From Sinohyriopsis cumingii (Eukaryota; Mollusca; Bivalvia; Unionida; Unionidae), in contig CM068839.1 in the NCBI GenBank assembly GCA_028554795.2, forward strand, positions 87,689,540 through 87,753,539: a DNA stretch of 64,000 nt, read 5' to 3'. Made by a program: the position numbers and the translations under genes. Below, one piece after another: positions 1-10,784 of the stretch. The notes below the pieces were generated by a model that saw only the letters and a program-made list of their open reading frames with translations, was not told the origin of the DNA and did no database searches. The stretch's first letter is position 1, and every line of letters begins with the position of its first letter.

Positions 1-361
1 CGAGATCAAGCGAGATCCCTCTGTAATTATTACAGTCACTGAGGTCGCCATTGTTTTTGTAAACGGTATCTCGCGCATGTCTTGGGGATCCGCTCCTTCC
101 TCCCAGCAGAGACAAAGTAGCTCATGCAGTGGCTGAAGCAATGTTTGTTTCCCACGTTCGATAGCTTCGGGCGGGATGATGTCACTACCTGGTGCTTTGT
201 CGTTTGGGAGGGAGTCAATTGCTTTGCTGAGCTCCTCTAAGGTGGGCACTTTGTTGAGCTCGTCCATGGTTAGCAGTTTTTATGCTGCTAGGGGCCGCAT
301 CGGTGACTGACATTTCTTGGTAGTATAGCTCTAGGTAGTGTTCCACCCATCTGGCCATCTG
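1..361 (-). mobile_element. LINE fragment C0, partial
   Basis: This is the upstream part of the C-type RT piece. The window starts inside the 10-bp duplication, so the motif A end is off the left edge. It is of the MDELNKVPT class, as in C2, C6 and C7. Confidence 0.88.
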
Positions 362-773
362 TCATACTTAATGCAAAATAATGGTGAAAGACAAACGTTA
401 ATTCAAATAAAGCATCGCACACATACACACGAATGCAACAAGTGTATACAGACATGATGTCTTCCGTCGTCATACTATATACACCGGCTAATCAACAATA
501 ACTACTTAAAAGTGTTTAATTCAATTTTTAAATTCACAAAAAATGTGAGAAATAAAATAAAACTCAAGAAATCTTTATTTGTTGGTATTCTGCTGCGTAA
601 CAAATGGAACGTAACGCCCAGTGTAATTTCGACAATTTAGAACAAATCTTCATATGCGACAAAAAGATTTCAAAGAAACTATATATGTAATCTTTACTGG
701 TTCGATCTACAAGTAAATAACTCCAGGATTCAGTTTATGGTGTACATTTCAAAAGGAAATGGGATGAAATTAT
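362..773. other. Shortened AT-rich spacer of C units
   Basis: About 410 bp, equivalent to the second half of the A and B spacers. It starts at the deletion junction (ggccatctg joined to tcatacttaatgc) and includes the CA-rich cacacatacacacg near 418. No gene is recognised. The same stretch lies about 580-990 bp after each C start (for example 6556-6967 and 12750-13161). Confidence 0.85.
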
Positions 774-1172
774 CTCGAAGTAATTGTAAGCAAAGTGTAC
801 TAAAAGATTACATAGCTCGCCTCTTTGAAGTAATTATAAACAATGTAATAAACGAGTATGTATCTCAACTATTTGATGTAATTGAAACCAGAGTATTAAA
901 GCCGAGTAAATATCTCAACTCGTTGAAGTAACTGTATAACTGTAAAAAGAGTAATAAATAAGTATATATCTCAATTCTCTGAAGTAATTGTAACCAAAAT
1001 ACAATAAATGATTACATAGCTCATCTCTTCAAGGTAATTGTAACTAGTCTAATAAACTGTTACATATCTCAGCTATTCCAAGCAATTGTAAACAAAATGT
1101 AATAAATAACAGCTTAGATGACCTCTTCGATGCATTTAATAGTCTTCAGTTTACATAATAAAAACTAATTAT
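774..1172 (+). repeat. 50-bp minisatellite, 8 degenerate copies (end of C0)
   Basis: Eight tandem degenerate copies begin at about 774, 821, 869, 919, 975, 1025, 1073 and 1123; lengths are 47-56 bp, mostly 48-50. The shared core is ctcTNgaagtaattgtaac followed by an AT-rich half ending tatctca or catagctc. The last copy is the most decayed and runs into the LINE edge at 1174. An equivalent block occupies roughly the 400 bp before every monomer start in the array, so there are over 30 blocks in the window. No coding or RNA-gene signal is visible. Confidence 0.85.
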
Positions 1173-1173
1173 C

Positions 1174-2165
1174 ATGCAGGTCAATGGTCTTGGTGAGTTC
1201 AATGAACATCATGTAGAGTGGTTGACCTTGCTCTGTGTTCTTCTCTTGGAGTTGTCGTATGGAAAAGATCATGTCTGTCGTCGACCTGCCTGCTTTAAAG
1301 CCGCACTGGGATTCCAGGTGCACACGGTCCACCAGCAACTGCAGCCTGTTGAGTATAATGCGGGAATACACTTTGCCAACGATGCTCCGAAGCGAGATCC
1401 CTCTGTAATTATTACAGTTACTGAGGTCGCCATTGTTTTTGTAAACGGTATCTCGCGCATATCTTGGAGGACCGCTCCTTTCCTCCCAGCAGAGACAAAG
1501 TAGCTCATGCAGCAGCTGAAGCAATGTTGGTTTCCCACGTTCGATAGCTTTGGGCGGGATGCTGTCACTACATGGTGCTTTGTCGTTTGGGACGGAGTCG
1601 ATTGCTTTGTTGAGCTCCTCTAAGGTGGGCACTTTGTGGAGCTCCTCTATGGTGGGCAGTTTTTATGCTGTTAGGGCTTCATCGGTGACTGACATTTCTT
1701 GGGAGCATAGCTCTGAGTAGTGTTCCACCCATCTGGCCATCTGTTGCTCGCAGTCAGTGATCTCCTCTCCCGTCAGAGATTTCTGGCGGACGATCCCTTT
1801 CACCATAGGGTCTAGAGCCTTCTTGATATCACAGTACATACCTTGGATGTTTCCGGATTCGGCACTGCGCTGGAGTCCTTCACATAGTTGTTACCAGTAC
1901 TCGTTCGCGCACTGTCTAGCGATGTGTTGGGTGTTGCTTCGAGCGCTTGTGAGGTCAGCAAGCATCCGTTCATTAGGGCATTTTTTGTAAGCTTTGAAGG
2001 CTTTTCATTTGTCTTCGATTATTGGTTCTATCCTTGATAGATGTGCGCTGAACTAGTGCCAAACGTGGCCATGGCTGTGCTGTAGATGACACCCTTCATG
2101 GCGCTCCACATGACTGTGGCATCGTGATCTGGCAGGTCTTGGAGTGCCTGGTCCAGGGCTAGTAT
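1174..2165 (-). mobile_element. LINE fragment A1 (linker and RT start)
   Basis: On the minus strand this is an internal piece of a non-LTR retrotransposon ORF2-like polyprotein. The RT part is open from 1632 down to 1165 (155 codons), with the blocks APCSDSIPPKAIERGKP, NCNNYRGISL, ESQCGFKAGRSTTDMIF and a motif A relic FIELTKTIDL. It stops just after motif A, so motif C (the F/YADD block), the thumb and the C-terminus are absent. The linker is visible up to about 2165 (LALDQALQDLPDHDATVMW). The catalytic Asp of motif A is Glu here. Relative to B, A lacks about 22 bp in the linker near 2056. Stops and frame changes separate linker and RT, so this is a dead fragment. The RT blocks resemble a RTE-like family widespread in aquatic animals (from memory, unsearched). 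Confidence 0.9.
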
Positions 2166-3174
2166 GAGAATACAAGAGTATATCACAATTATGCTCATGC
2201 AGCTCTGAGATTTTTTCAGAGACGTACGAAAATTCAATCAAAATCCAATTAAACATTTTATAATTTCATTTGTATTAAATGTTCTAATTCGAGGTTATTA
2301 AAAGCTTATTACATGAATAAACTGCACAATTTTGCAGGTGCCACATTTTACTTAAATAAAAACAGACACCATGAAAAAGGAAAAATCAGCCAGATATATT
2401 CATATATTACCAAAACATAATGCAAATAGACTTTTTTTTATATAAATTATTACAAAAAGTGCACATGTAAGATTTATAAATTCTTTGGTTGATCTTTTTT
2501 ATTCTGGCTGTGTCATACAGGAAATGTTTTTTAAACTAAACAGGCATTGGATATTGAAAATCAATTATAATCCTTATTATTGCAGCATATATACTTGTCA
2601 ATTATTCTGGCCAAGCATTATGCTATAAGAATTGCATTGCATAAATGGAAATATATTGTACTGCAAACCCACTTCCTCACATCCGACCCTGTTATCTGTT
2701 CAATGAATGTATTCTACAAGTATCCTCAATGGCATGAATATCGGTTTTCTTTGAAATGTTTCAAACTTAATGCAAAATAACGGTGAAAGACAAACGTTAA
2801 TTCAAATAAAGCATCACACACATACACACGAATGCAACAAGTGTATACAGACATGATGTCTTCCTTCGTCATACTATATACACCGGCTGATCAACAATAA
2901 CTACTTAAAAGTGTTTTATTCAATTGTTAAATATGTAAAACATTTGAGAAATACAATAAAACCCAAGAAATTTGTATTTGTTGGTATTCCACAGCGTGAC
3001 AAATGGAACGTAATTCCCAGTGTAATTTCGACAATTTAGAACAAATCTTCATAACCAACAAAAAGATTTCAAAGAAACTATATATGTAATCTTTACTGGT
3101 TCGATCTACAAGTAAATAGCTGCAGGATTCAGTTAATGGTGTACATTTCAAAAGGGAAATGGGATGAAAATGTC
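2166..3174. other. AT-rich spacer of A units
   Basis: About 1 kb of AT-rich DNA lies between the LINE edge and the minisatellite. It holds homopolymer runs (for example the T run near 2430), a short CA-rich stretch (cacacacatacacac near 2815) and no recognisable gene, tRNA or promoter. It is homologous to the B spacer but carries an A-specific insert of roughly 23 bp (aatgttttttaaactaaac near 2523). Short open frames here (66 and 88 codons) recur only because the copies are homogenised. The same spacer follows each A LINE piece, about 992-2000 bp after the A start. Confidence 0.85.
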
Positions 3175-3572
3175 TCGAAGTAATTGTAACCAAAGTGTAC
3201 TAAAAGATCACATAGCTCGCCTCTTTGAAGTAATTATAAACAATGTAATAAACAAGTACGTATCTCAACTCTCTGATGTCATTGAAACCAGAGTACTAAA
3301 GCCGAGTAAATATCTCAACTCGGTGAAGTAACTGTATAACTGTAACAAGAGTAATAAATGAGTATATACTTCAACTCTCTGAAGTAATTGTAACCAAAGT
3401 ACAATAAATGATTACATAGCTCATCTCTTCAAGGTAATGGTAACTAGACTAATAAACTATTACATATCTCAGCTCTTCCAAGCAATTGTAAACAAAATGT
3501 AATAAATAACAGCTTAGATCACCTCTACGATGCATTTAATAGTCTTCAATTTACATAATAAAAACTAATTAT
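3175..3572 (+). repeat. 50-bp minisatellite block (end of A1)
   Basis: This has the same eight-copy structure as at 774-1172, with A-specific bases such as tatacttcaactctctg near 3363 and cacctctacg near 3520. Within a block the copies are much more different from each other than corresponding copies in successive monomers, so the 50-bp amplification is older than the 2.4-kb amplification. Confidence 0.85.
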
Positions 3573-3573
3573 C

Positions 3574-4590
3574 ATGCAGGTCAAAGGTCTTGGTGATTTC
3601 GATGAACATCATGTAGAGTGGTTGACCTTGCTCTGTGTTCTTCTCTTGGAGTTGTCGTATGGAAAAGATCATGTCTGTCGTCGACCTGCCTGCTTTAAAG
3701 CCGCACTGGGATTCCAGGTGCACACGGTCCGCCAGCAACTGCAGCCTGTTGAGTATAATGCGGGCATACACTTTGCCAACGATGCTCAGAAGCGAGATCC
3801 CTCTGTAGTTATTACAGTCACTGAGGTCGCCATTGTTTTTGTAAACGGTATCTCGCGCATATCTTGGGGGACCGCTCCTTTCCTTCCAGCAGAGACAAAG
3901 TAGCTCATGCAGCGGCTGAAGCAATGTTGGTTTCCCACGTTCTATAGTTTTGGGCGGGATGCTGTCACTACCTGGTGCTTTGTCGTTTGGGTGGGAGTCG
4001 ATTGCTTTGCTGAGCTCCTCTAAGGTGGGCACTTTGTCGAGCTCATCCATGGTGGGCAGTTTTTATGCTGCTAGGGGCCGCATCGGTGACTAGCATATCC
4101 TGGGAGTATAGCTCTGAGTAGTGTTCCACCCATCTGGCCATCTGTTGCTCACAGTCAGTGATCTCCTCTCCCCTCAGAGATTTCCGGGGAACGGCCCCTT
4201 TCACCGTAGGGCCTAGAGCCTTCTTGATACCACAGTACATACCTTGGATGTTTCCGGACTCGGCAGTGTGCTGGAGTCCTTCACATAGTTGTTACCAGTA
4301 CTCGTTCGCGCACTGTCTAGCGATTGTGTTGGGTGTTGCTTCGAGCACTTCTGAGATCAGCAAGCGTCCGTCCATTAAGGCATTTTTTTGTAACGTTTGA
4401 AGGCTTTTCGTTTGTCTTCGATTATTGGTTCCATCCTTGATAGATGTGCGTTGAACCAGTCCTGGCTGGGCCGTTCCTTTTTGCCAAACATGGCCATGGC
4501 TGTGCTGTAGATTGCACCCTTCATGGCGTTCCACATGGCTGTGGCATCGTGGTCTGGCAGTTCCTGGAGTGTCTGGTCCAGGGCTAGTAT
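3574..4590 (-). mobile_element. LINE fragment B1, longest version (linker and RT start)
   Basis: Read on the minus strand from 4590 down, the linker begins ILALDQTLQELPDHDATAMW and continues GKKERPSQDWFNAHLSRMEP, KRKAFKRYKK, then (after a frame change at the seven-T run 4383-4389) ISEVLEATPNTIARQCANEYW. A stop follows the final W. The frame resumes with GMYCGIKKALGPTVKG and QQMARWVEHYSELYSQD. After another frame change the RT part is open from 4050 to 3565 (161 codons): MDELDKVPTLEELSKAIDS, KAPGSDSIPP, CNNYRGISLLSIVGKVYARI, ESQCGFKAGRSTTDMIF and motif A FIEITKTFDL. The segment KERSGPPRYAR is out of the ancestral frame, where C units read EEGADPQDMRE. Endonuclease, motif C and 3' end are missing; no poly-A tail or target-site duplication is seen at the edges. 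Confidence 0.92.
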
Positions 4591-5576
4591 GACAATACAA
4601 GAGTATATCACAATTCTACTAGTGCAGCTCTGAGATTGTTTCAGAGACGTACGACCATTCAATCAAAATGCAATTAAACATTTTATAATTTGATTGGTAT
4701 TGAATGTTCTAGTTCGAGGTTATCAAAAGCAAATTACATGAAAGAACTGCACAATTCTGCAGGTGCCACATTTTACTTATATAAACACATGTACCATGGA
4801 AAAGGAAAAAAATAGCCAAATAGATTCATATATTACCAAAACATAATGCAAATAGACTTTTTTTAAATATAAATTATTACAAAAAGTGCACGTGTAAGAT
4901 TTATAAATTCTTTGATTGATCTTTTTTATTCTGGCTGTGTCATACAGCAGTTGGATATTTAAAATCAGTTATAATCCTTATTACTGCAGCATATATACTT
5001 GTTAATTATTCTGACCAAGCATTATGCTATGAGAATTGCATTGCATAAATGGAAATATATTGTACTGCAAACCCACTTCCTCACATCCGACCCTGTTATC
5101 TGTTCAATGAATGTATTCTACAAGTATGCTCAGTGGCATGAATATGTGTTTTCTCTGAAATGTTTCAAACTTAATGCAAAATAATGGTGAAAGACAAACG
5201 TTAATTCAAATAAAGCATCACACACATACACACGAATGCAACAAGTGTATACAGACAGGATGTCTTTCTTTGTCATACTATTTACACCGATAAATCAACA
5301 ATAACTACTTAAAAGTGTTTTATTCAATTTTTAAATTCGGAAAAATGTGAGAAATACAATAAAACTCAAGAAATATTTATTTGTTGGTATTCCGCAGCGT
5401 GACAAATGGAACGTAACGCTCAGTGTAATTTCGACAATTTAGAACAAATGTTCATAACCGACAAAAAGATTTCAAAGAAACTATATATGTAATCTTTACT
5501 GGTTCGATCTACAAGTAAATAGCTGCAGGATTCAGCTAATGGTGTACATTTCAAAAGGGAAATGGGATGAAATTGT
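4591..5576. other. AT-rich spacer of B units
   Basis: This is homologous to the A spacer, without the 23-bp insert (catacagcagttgg near 4942). It contains the splice-acceptor-like ttattactgcag near 4979 followed by a cysteine-containing short frame that is interrupted in most copies. No gene is recognised. The same spacer follows each B LINE piece, about 1017-2000 bp after the B start. Confidence 0.85.
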
Positions 5577-5974
5577 CTCGAAGTAATTGTAACCAAAGTG
5601 TACTAAAAGATCACATAGCTCGCCTCTTTGAAGTAATTATAAACAATGTAATAAACAAGTACGTATCTCAACAATTTGATGTAATTGTAACCAGAGTACT
5701 AAAGCCGAGTAAATATCTCAACTCGTGGAACCAACTGTATAACTGTAAGAAGAGTAATAAATGAGTATATATCTCAACTCTCTGAAGTAATTGTAACCAA
5801 AGTACAATAAATGATTACATAGCTCATCTCTTAGAGGTAATTGTAACTAGTCTAATAAACTATTACATATCTCAGCTCTTCCAAGCAATTGTAAACAAAA
5901 TGTAATAAATAACAGCTTAGATGACCTCTTCGATGCATTTAATAGTCTTCAGTTTACATAATAAAACTAATTAT
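5577..5974 (+). repeat. 50-bp minisatellite block (end of B1)
   Basis: Same structure, with B-specific bases such as catctcttagagg near 5825 and one A fewer just before the LINE edge (cataataaaacta near 5956). In B8 to B11 the second copy carries the right-domain variant aaaaaatgtaaaaaccgag. Confidence 0.85.
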
Positions 5975-5975
5975 C

Positions 5976-6555
5976 ATGCAGGTCAAAGGTCTTGGTGATT
6001 TCGATGAACATCATGTAGAGTGGTTGACCTTGCTCTGTGTTCTTCTCTTGGAGTTGTCGTATGGAAAATATCCTGTCTATCGTCGACCTGCCTGCATTAA
6101 AGCCGTACTGGGATTCCAGGTGCACACTGTCCGCCAGCAACTGCAGCCTGTTGAATATAATGCGGGCATACACGTTGCCAACGATGCTCAGAAGCGAGAT
6201 CAAGCGAGATCCCTCTGTAATTATTACAGTCACTGAGGTCGCCATTGTTTTTGTAAACGGTATCTCGCGCATGTCTTGGGGATCCGCTCCTTCCTCCCAG
6301 CAGAGACAAAGTAGCTCATGCAGTGGCTGAAGCAATGTTTGTTTCCCACGTTCGATAGCTTCGGGCGGGATGATGTCACTGCCTGGTGCTTTGTCGTTTG
6401 GGAGGGAGTCGATTGCTTTGCTGAGCTCCTCTAAGGTGGGCACTTTGTCGAACTCATCCATGGTGGGCAGTTTTTATGCTGCTAGGGGCCGCATCGGTGA
6501 CTGACATTTCTTGGGAGTATAGCTCTAGGTAGTGTTCCACCCATCTGGCCATCTG
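5976..6555 (-). mobile_element. LINE fragment C1 (RT start only)
   Basis: C units keep only the RT end of the LINE piece. The frame is open from 6461 down to 5967 (164 codons): MDEFDKVPTLEELSKAIDS, APGSDIIPPEAIERGK, CWEEGADPQDMRE, then out of frame (IPFTKTMATSVTVIITEG), then back in frame at ISLLSIVGNVYARIIFN thanks to a 10-bp tandem duplication (aagcgagatc at 6192-6201 and 6202-6211). Motif A reads FIEITKTFDL. The linker is cut at about 6555, where ggccatctg joins directly to tcatacttaatgc of the spacer. The 10-bp duplication and this deletion junction are diagnostic of C units. Confidence 0.9.
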
Positions 6556-7367
6556 TCATACTTAATGCAAAATAATGGTGAAAGACAAACGTTAATTCAA
6601 ATAAAGCATCGCACACATACACACGAATGCAACAAGTGTATACAGACATGATGTCTTCCGTCGTCATACTATATACACCGGCTAATCAACAATAACAACT
6701 TAAAAGTGTTTAATTCGATTTTTAAATTCACAAAAAATGTGAGAAATAAAATAAAACTCAAGAAATCTTTATTTGTTGGTATTCTGCAGCGTAACAAATG
6801 GAACGTAACGCCCAGTGTAATTTCGACAATTTAGAACAAATCTTCATATGCGACAATAAGATTTCAAAGAAACTATATATGTAATCTTTACTGGTTCGAT
6901 CTACAAGTAAATAACTCCAGGATTCAGTTTATGGTGTACATTTCAAAAGGAAATGGGATGAAATTATCTCGAAGTAATTGTAAGCAAAGTGTACTAAAAG
7001 ATTACATAGCTCGCCTCTTTGAAGTAATTATAAACAATGTAATAAACGAGTATGTATCTCAACTATTTGATGTAATTGAAACCAGAGTATTAAAGCCGAG
7101 TAAATATCTCAACTCGTTGAAGTAACTGTATAACTGTAAAAAGAGTAATAAATAAGTATATATCTCAATTCTCTGAAGTAATTGTAACCAAAATACAATA
7201 AATGATTACATAGCTCATCTCTTCAAGGTAATTGTAACTAGTCTAATAAACTGTTACATATCTCAGCTATTCCAAGCAATTGTAAACAAAATGTAATAAA
7301 TAACAGCTTAGATGACCTCTTCGATGCATTTAATAGTCTTCAGTTTACATAATAAAAACTAATTATC

Positions 7368-8359
7368 ATGCAGGTCAATGGTCTTGGTGAGTTCAATGAA
7401 CATCATGTAGAGTGGTTGACCTTGCTCTGTGTTCTTCTCTTGGAGTTGTCGTATGGAAAAGATCATGTCTGTCGTCGACCTGCCTGCTTTAAAGCCGCAC
7501 TGGGATTCCAGGTGCACACGGTCCACCAGCAACTGCAGCCTGTTGAGTATAATGCGGGAATACACTTTGCCAACGATGCTCCGAAGCGAGATCCCTCTGT
7601 AATTATTACAGTTACTGAGGTCGCCATTGTTTTTGTAAACGGTATCTCGCGCATATCTTGGAGGACCGCTCCTTTCCTCCCAGCAGAGACAAAGTAGCTC
7701 ATGCAGCAGCTGAAGCAATGTTGGTTTCCCACGTTCGATAGCTTTGGGCGGGATGCTGTCACTACATGGTGCTTTGTCGTTTGGGACGGAGTCGATTGCT
7801 TTGTTGAGCTCCTCTAAGGTGGGCACTTTGTGGAGCTCCTCTATGGTGGGCAGTTTTTATGCTGTTAGGGCTGCATCGGTGACTGACATTTCTTGGGAGC
7901 ATAGCTCTGAGTAGTGTTCCACCCATCTGGCCATCTGTTGCTCGCAGTCAGTGATCTCCTCTCCCGTCAGAGATTTCTGGCGGACGATCCCTTTCACCAT
8001 AGGGTCTAGAGCCTTCTTGATATCACAGTACATACCTTGGATGTTTCCGGATTCGGCACTGCGCTGGAGTCCTTCACATAGTTGTTACCAGTACTCGTTC
8101 GCGCACTGTCTAGCGATGTGTTGGGTGTTGCTTCGAGCGCTTCTGAGATCAGCAAGCATCCGTTCATTAGGGCATTTTTTGTAAGCTTTGAAGGCTTTTC
8201 ATTTGTCTTCGATTATTGGTTCTATCCTTGATAGATGTGCGCTGAACTAGTGCCAAACGTGGCCATGGCTGTGCTGTAGATGACACCCTTCATGGCGCTC
8301 CACATGACTGTGGCATCGTGATCTGGCAGGTCTTGGAGTGCCTGGTCCAGGGCTAGTAT
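7368..8359 (-). mobile_element. LINE fragment A2
   Basis: A-type piece with the RT part open from 7826 to 7359 (155 codons), motif A FIELTKTIDL and the A-specific 22-bp linker deletion. It differs from A1 by ggctgcatcgg near 7869 and gcttctgagatc near 8139. Confidence 0.9.
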
Positions 8360-9767
8360 GAGAATACAAGAGTATATCACAATTATGCTCATGCAGCTCT
8401 GAGATTTTTTCAGAGACGTACGAAAATTCAATCAAAATCCAATTAAACATTTTATAATTTCATTTGTATTAAATGTTCTAATTCGAGGTTATTAAAAGCT
8501 TATTACATGAATAAACTGCACAATTTTGCAGGTGCCACATTTTACTTAAATAAAAACAGACACCATGAAAAAGGAAAAATCAGCCAGATATATTCATATA
8601 TTACCAAAACATAATGCAAATAGACTTTTTTTTATATAAATTATTACAAAAAGTGCACATGTAAGATTTATAAATTCTTTGGTTGATCTTTTTTATTCTG
8701 GCTGTGTCATACAGGAAATGTTTTTTAAACTAAACAGGCATTGGCTATTGAAAATCAATTATAATCCTTATTATTGCAGCATATATACTTGTCAATTATT
8801 CTGGCCAAGCATTATGCTATAAGAATTGCATTGCATAAATGGAAATATATTGTACTGCAAACCCACTTCCTCACATCCGACCCTGTTATCTGTTCAATGA
8901 ATGTATTCTACAAGTATCCTCAATGGCATGAATATCGGTTTTCTTTGAAATGTTTCAAACTTAATGCAAAATAACGGTGAAAGACAAACGTTAATTCAAA
9001 TAAAGCATCACACACATACACACGAATGCAACAAGTGTATACAGACATGATGTCTTCCTTCGTCATACTATATACACCGGCTGATCAACAATAACTACTT
9101 AAAAGTGTTTTATTCAATTGTTAAATATGTAAAACATTTGAGAAATACAATAAAACCCAAGAAATTTGTATTTGTTGGTATTCCACAGCGTGACAAATGG
9201 AACGTAATTCCCAGTGTAATTTCGACAATTTAGAACAAATCTTCATAACCAACAAAAAGATTTCAAAGAAACTATATATGTAATCTTTACTGGTTCTATC
9301 TACAAGTAAATAGCTGCAGGATTCAGTTAATGGTGTACATTTCAAAAGGGAAATGGGATGAAAATGTCTCGAAGTAATTGTAACCAAAGTGTACTAAAAG
9401 ATCACATAGCTCGCCTCTTTGAAGTAATTATAAACAATGTAATAAACAAGTACGTATCTCAACTATTTGATGTCATTGAAACCAGAGTACTAAAGCCGAG
9501 TAAATATCTCAACTCGGTGAAGTAACTGTATAACTGTAACAAGAGTAATAAATGAGTATATACTTCAACTCTCTGAAGTAATTGTAACCAAAGTACAATA
9601 AATGATTACATAGCTCATCTCTTCAAGGTAATGGTAACTAGTCTAATAAACTATTACATATCTCAGCTCTTCCAAGCAATTGTAAACAAAATGTAATAAA
9701 TAACAGCTTAGATGACCTCTTCGATGCATTTAATAGTCTTCAGTTTACATAATAAAAACTAATTATC

Positions 9768-10784
9768 ATGCAGGTCAATGGTCTTGGTGAGTTCAATGAA
9801 CATCATGTAGAGTGGTTGACCTTGCTCTGTGTTCTTCTCTTGGAGTTGTCGTATGGAAAAGATCATGTCTGTCGTCGACCTGCCTGCTTTAAAGCCGCAC
9901 TGGGATTCCAGGTGCACACGGTCCACCAGCAACTGCAGCCTGTTGAGTATAATGCGGGCATACACTTTGCCAACGATGCTCAGAAGCGAGATCCCTCTGT
10001 AGTTATTACAGTCACTGAGGTCGCCATTGTTTTTGTAAACGGTATCTCGCGCATATCTTGGAGGACCGCTCCTTTCCTTCCAGCAGAGACAAAGTAGCTC
10101 ATGCAGCGGCTGAAGCAATGTTGGTTTCCCACGTTCTATAGCTTTGGGCGGGATGCTGTCACTACCTGGTGCTTTGTCGTTTGGGTGGGAGTCGATTGCT
10201 TTGCTGAGCTCCTCTAAGGTGGGCACTTTGTCGAGCTCATCCATGGTGGGCAGTTTTTATGCTGCTAGGGGCCGCATCGGTGACTAGCATATCCTGGGAG
10301 TATAGCTCTGAGTAGTGTTCCACCCATCTGGCCATCTGTTGCTCACAGTCAGTGATCTCCTCTCCCCTCAGAGATTTCCGGGGAACGGCCCCTTTCACCG
10401 TAGGGCCTAGAGCCTTCTTGATACCACAGTACATACCTTGGATGTTTCCGGACTCGGCACTGTGCTGGAGTCCTTCACATAGTTGTTACCAGTACTCGAT
10501 CGCGCACTGTCTAGCGATTGTGTTGGGTGTTGCTTCGAGCACTTCTGAGATCAGCAAGCGTCCGTCCATTAAGGCATTTTTTTGTAACGTTTGAAGGCTT
10601 TTCGTTTGTCTTCGATTATTGGTTCCATCCTTGATAGATGTGCGTTGAACCAGTCCTGGCTGGGCCGTTCCTTTTTGCCAAACATGGCCATGGCTGTGCT
10701 GTAGATTGCACCCTTCATGGCGTTCCACATGGCTGTGGTATCGTGGTCTGGCAGGTCCTGGAGTGTCTGGTCCAGGGCTAGTAT
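9768..10784 (-). mobile_element. LINE fragment B2
   Basis: B-type piece, RT part open from 10244 to 9759 (161 codons). Its last codons are A-like (VDRVHLES, FIELTKTIDL) while the upstream part is B-like, so the copy looks like a product of exchange or conversion with an A unit. Confidence 0.9.

Larger units (their letters stand above)
1..1173 (+). repeat. Partial C monomer at left edge (C0)
   Basis: This is the last 1173 bp of a C unit; the first base corresponds to base 6195 in the next HOR. Its LINE part runs to about 361, the shortened spacer covers 362-773 and the 50-bp minisatellite covers 774-1172. It is of the variant class shared with C2, C4, C6 and C7 (gttgagctcgtcc near 252), not with C1, C3 and C5. 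Confidence 0.95.
1174..7367 (+). repeat. HOR copy 1 (A1-B1-C1), 6194 bp
   Basis: A1 is 1174-3573, B1 is 3574-5975 and C1 is 5976-7367. A1 and B1 match HOR 3 (offset 12,388) better than HOR 2: A1 and A3 share gggcttcatcgg near 1673 and 14061, and B1 and B3 share cacctctacg near 3520 and 15908. C1 has private bases, for example agccgtactgg near 6102. Confidence 0.97.

Noticed and set aside
415-435. CA-rich stretch as a microsatellite locus
   Set aside because: Too short and interrupted; identical in all monomers, so it is just part of the spacer.
695-711. tRNA/SINE B-box-like ggttcgatc in each monomer
   Set aside because: The last core base differs, there is no A box at the expected distance upstream, and no tRNA fold or Pol III T-run terminator could be placed.
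1174-1503. Recurring 109-codon plus-strand open frame at the start of A and B units
   Set aside because: It lies exactly antisense to the RT blocks of the LINE piece and is a shadow of that conserved coding sequence.
2580-3193. Recurring spacer frames of 66, 61 and 88 codons
   Set aside because: They lie in AT-rich spacer, show no recognisable domain, and recur only because the whole monomer is homogenised.
3565-4050. Functional reverse transcriptase gene
   Set aside because: The frame ends just after motif A; motif C, thumb, endonuclease and both element ends are missing, and the linker has stops and frame changes.
6350-6366. Near match to a CENP-B box (gttcgatagcttcgggc) in C units
   Set aside because: The central A of the essential core is C, the site lies within LINE coding sequence, and about one such one-mismatch match is expected by chance per HOR.
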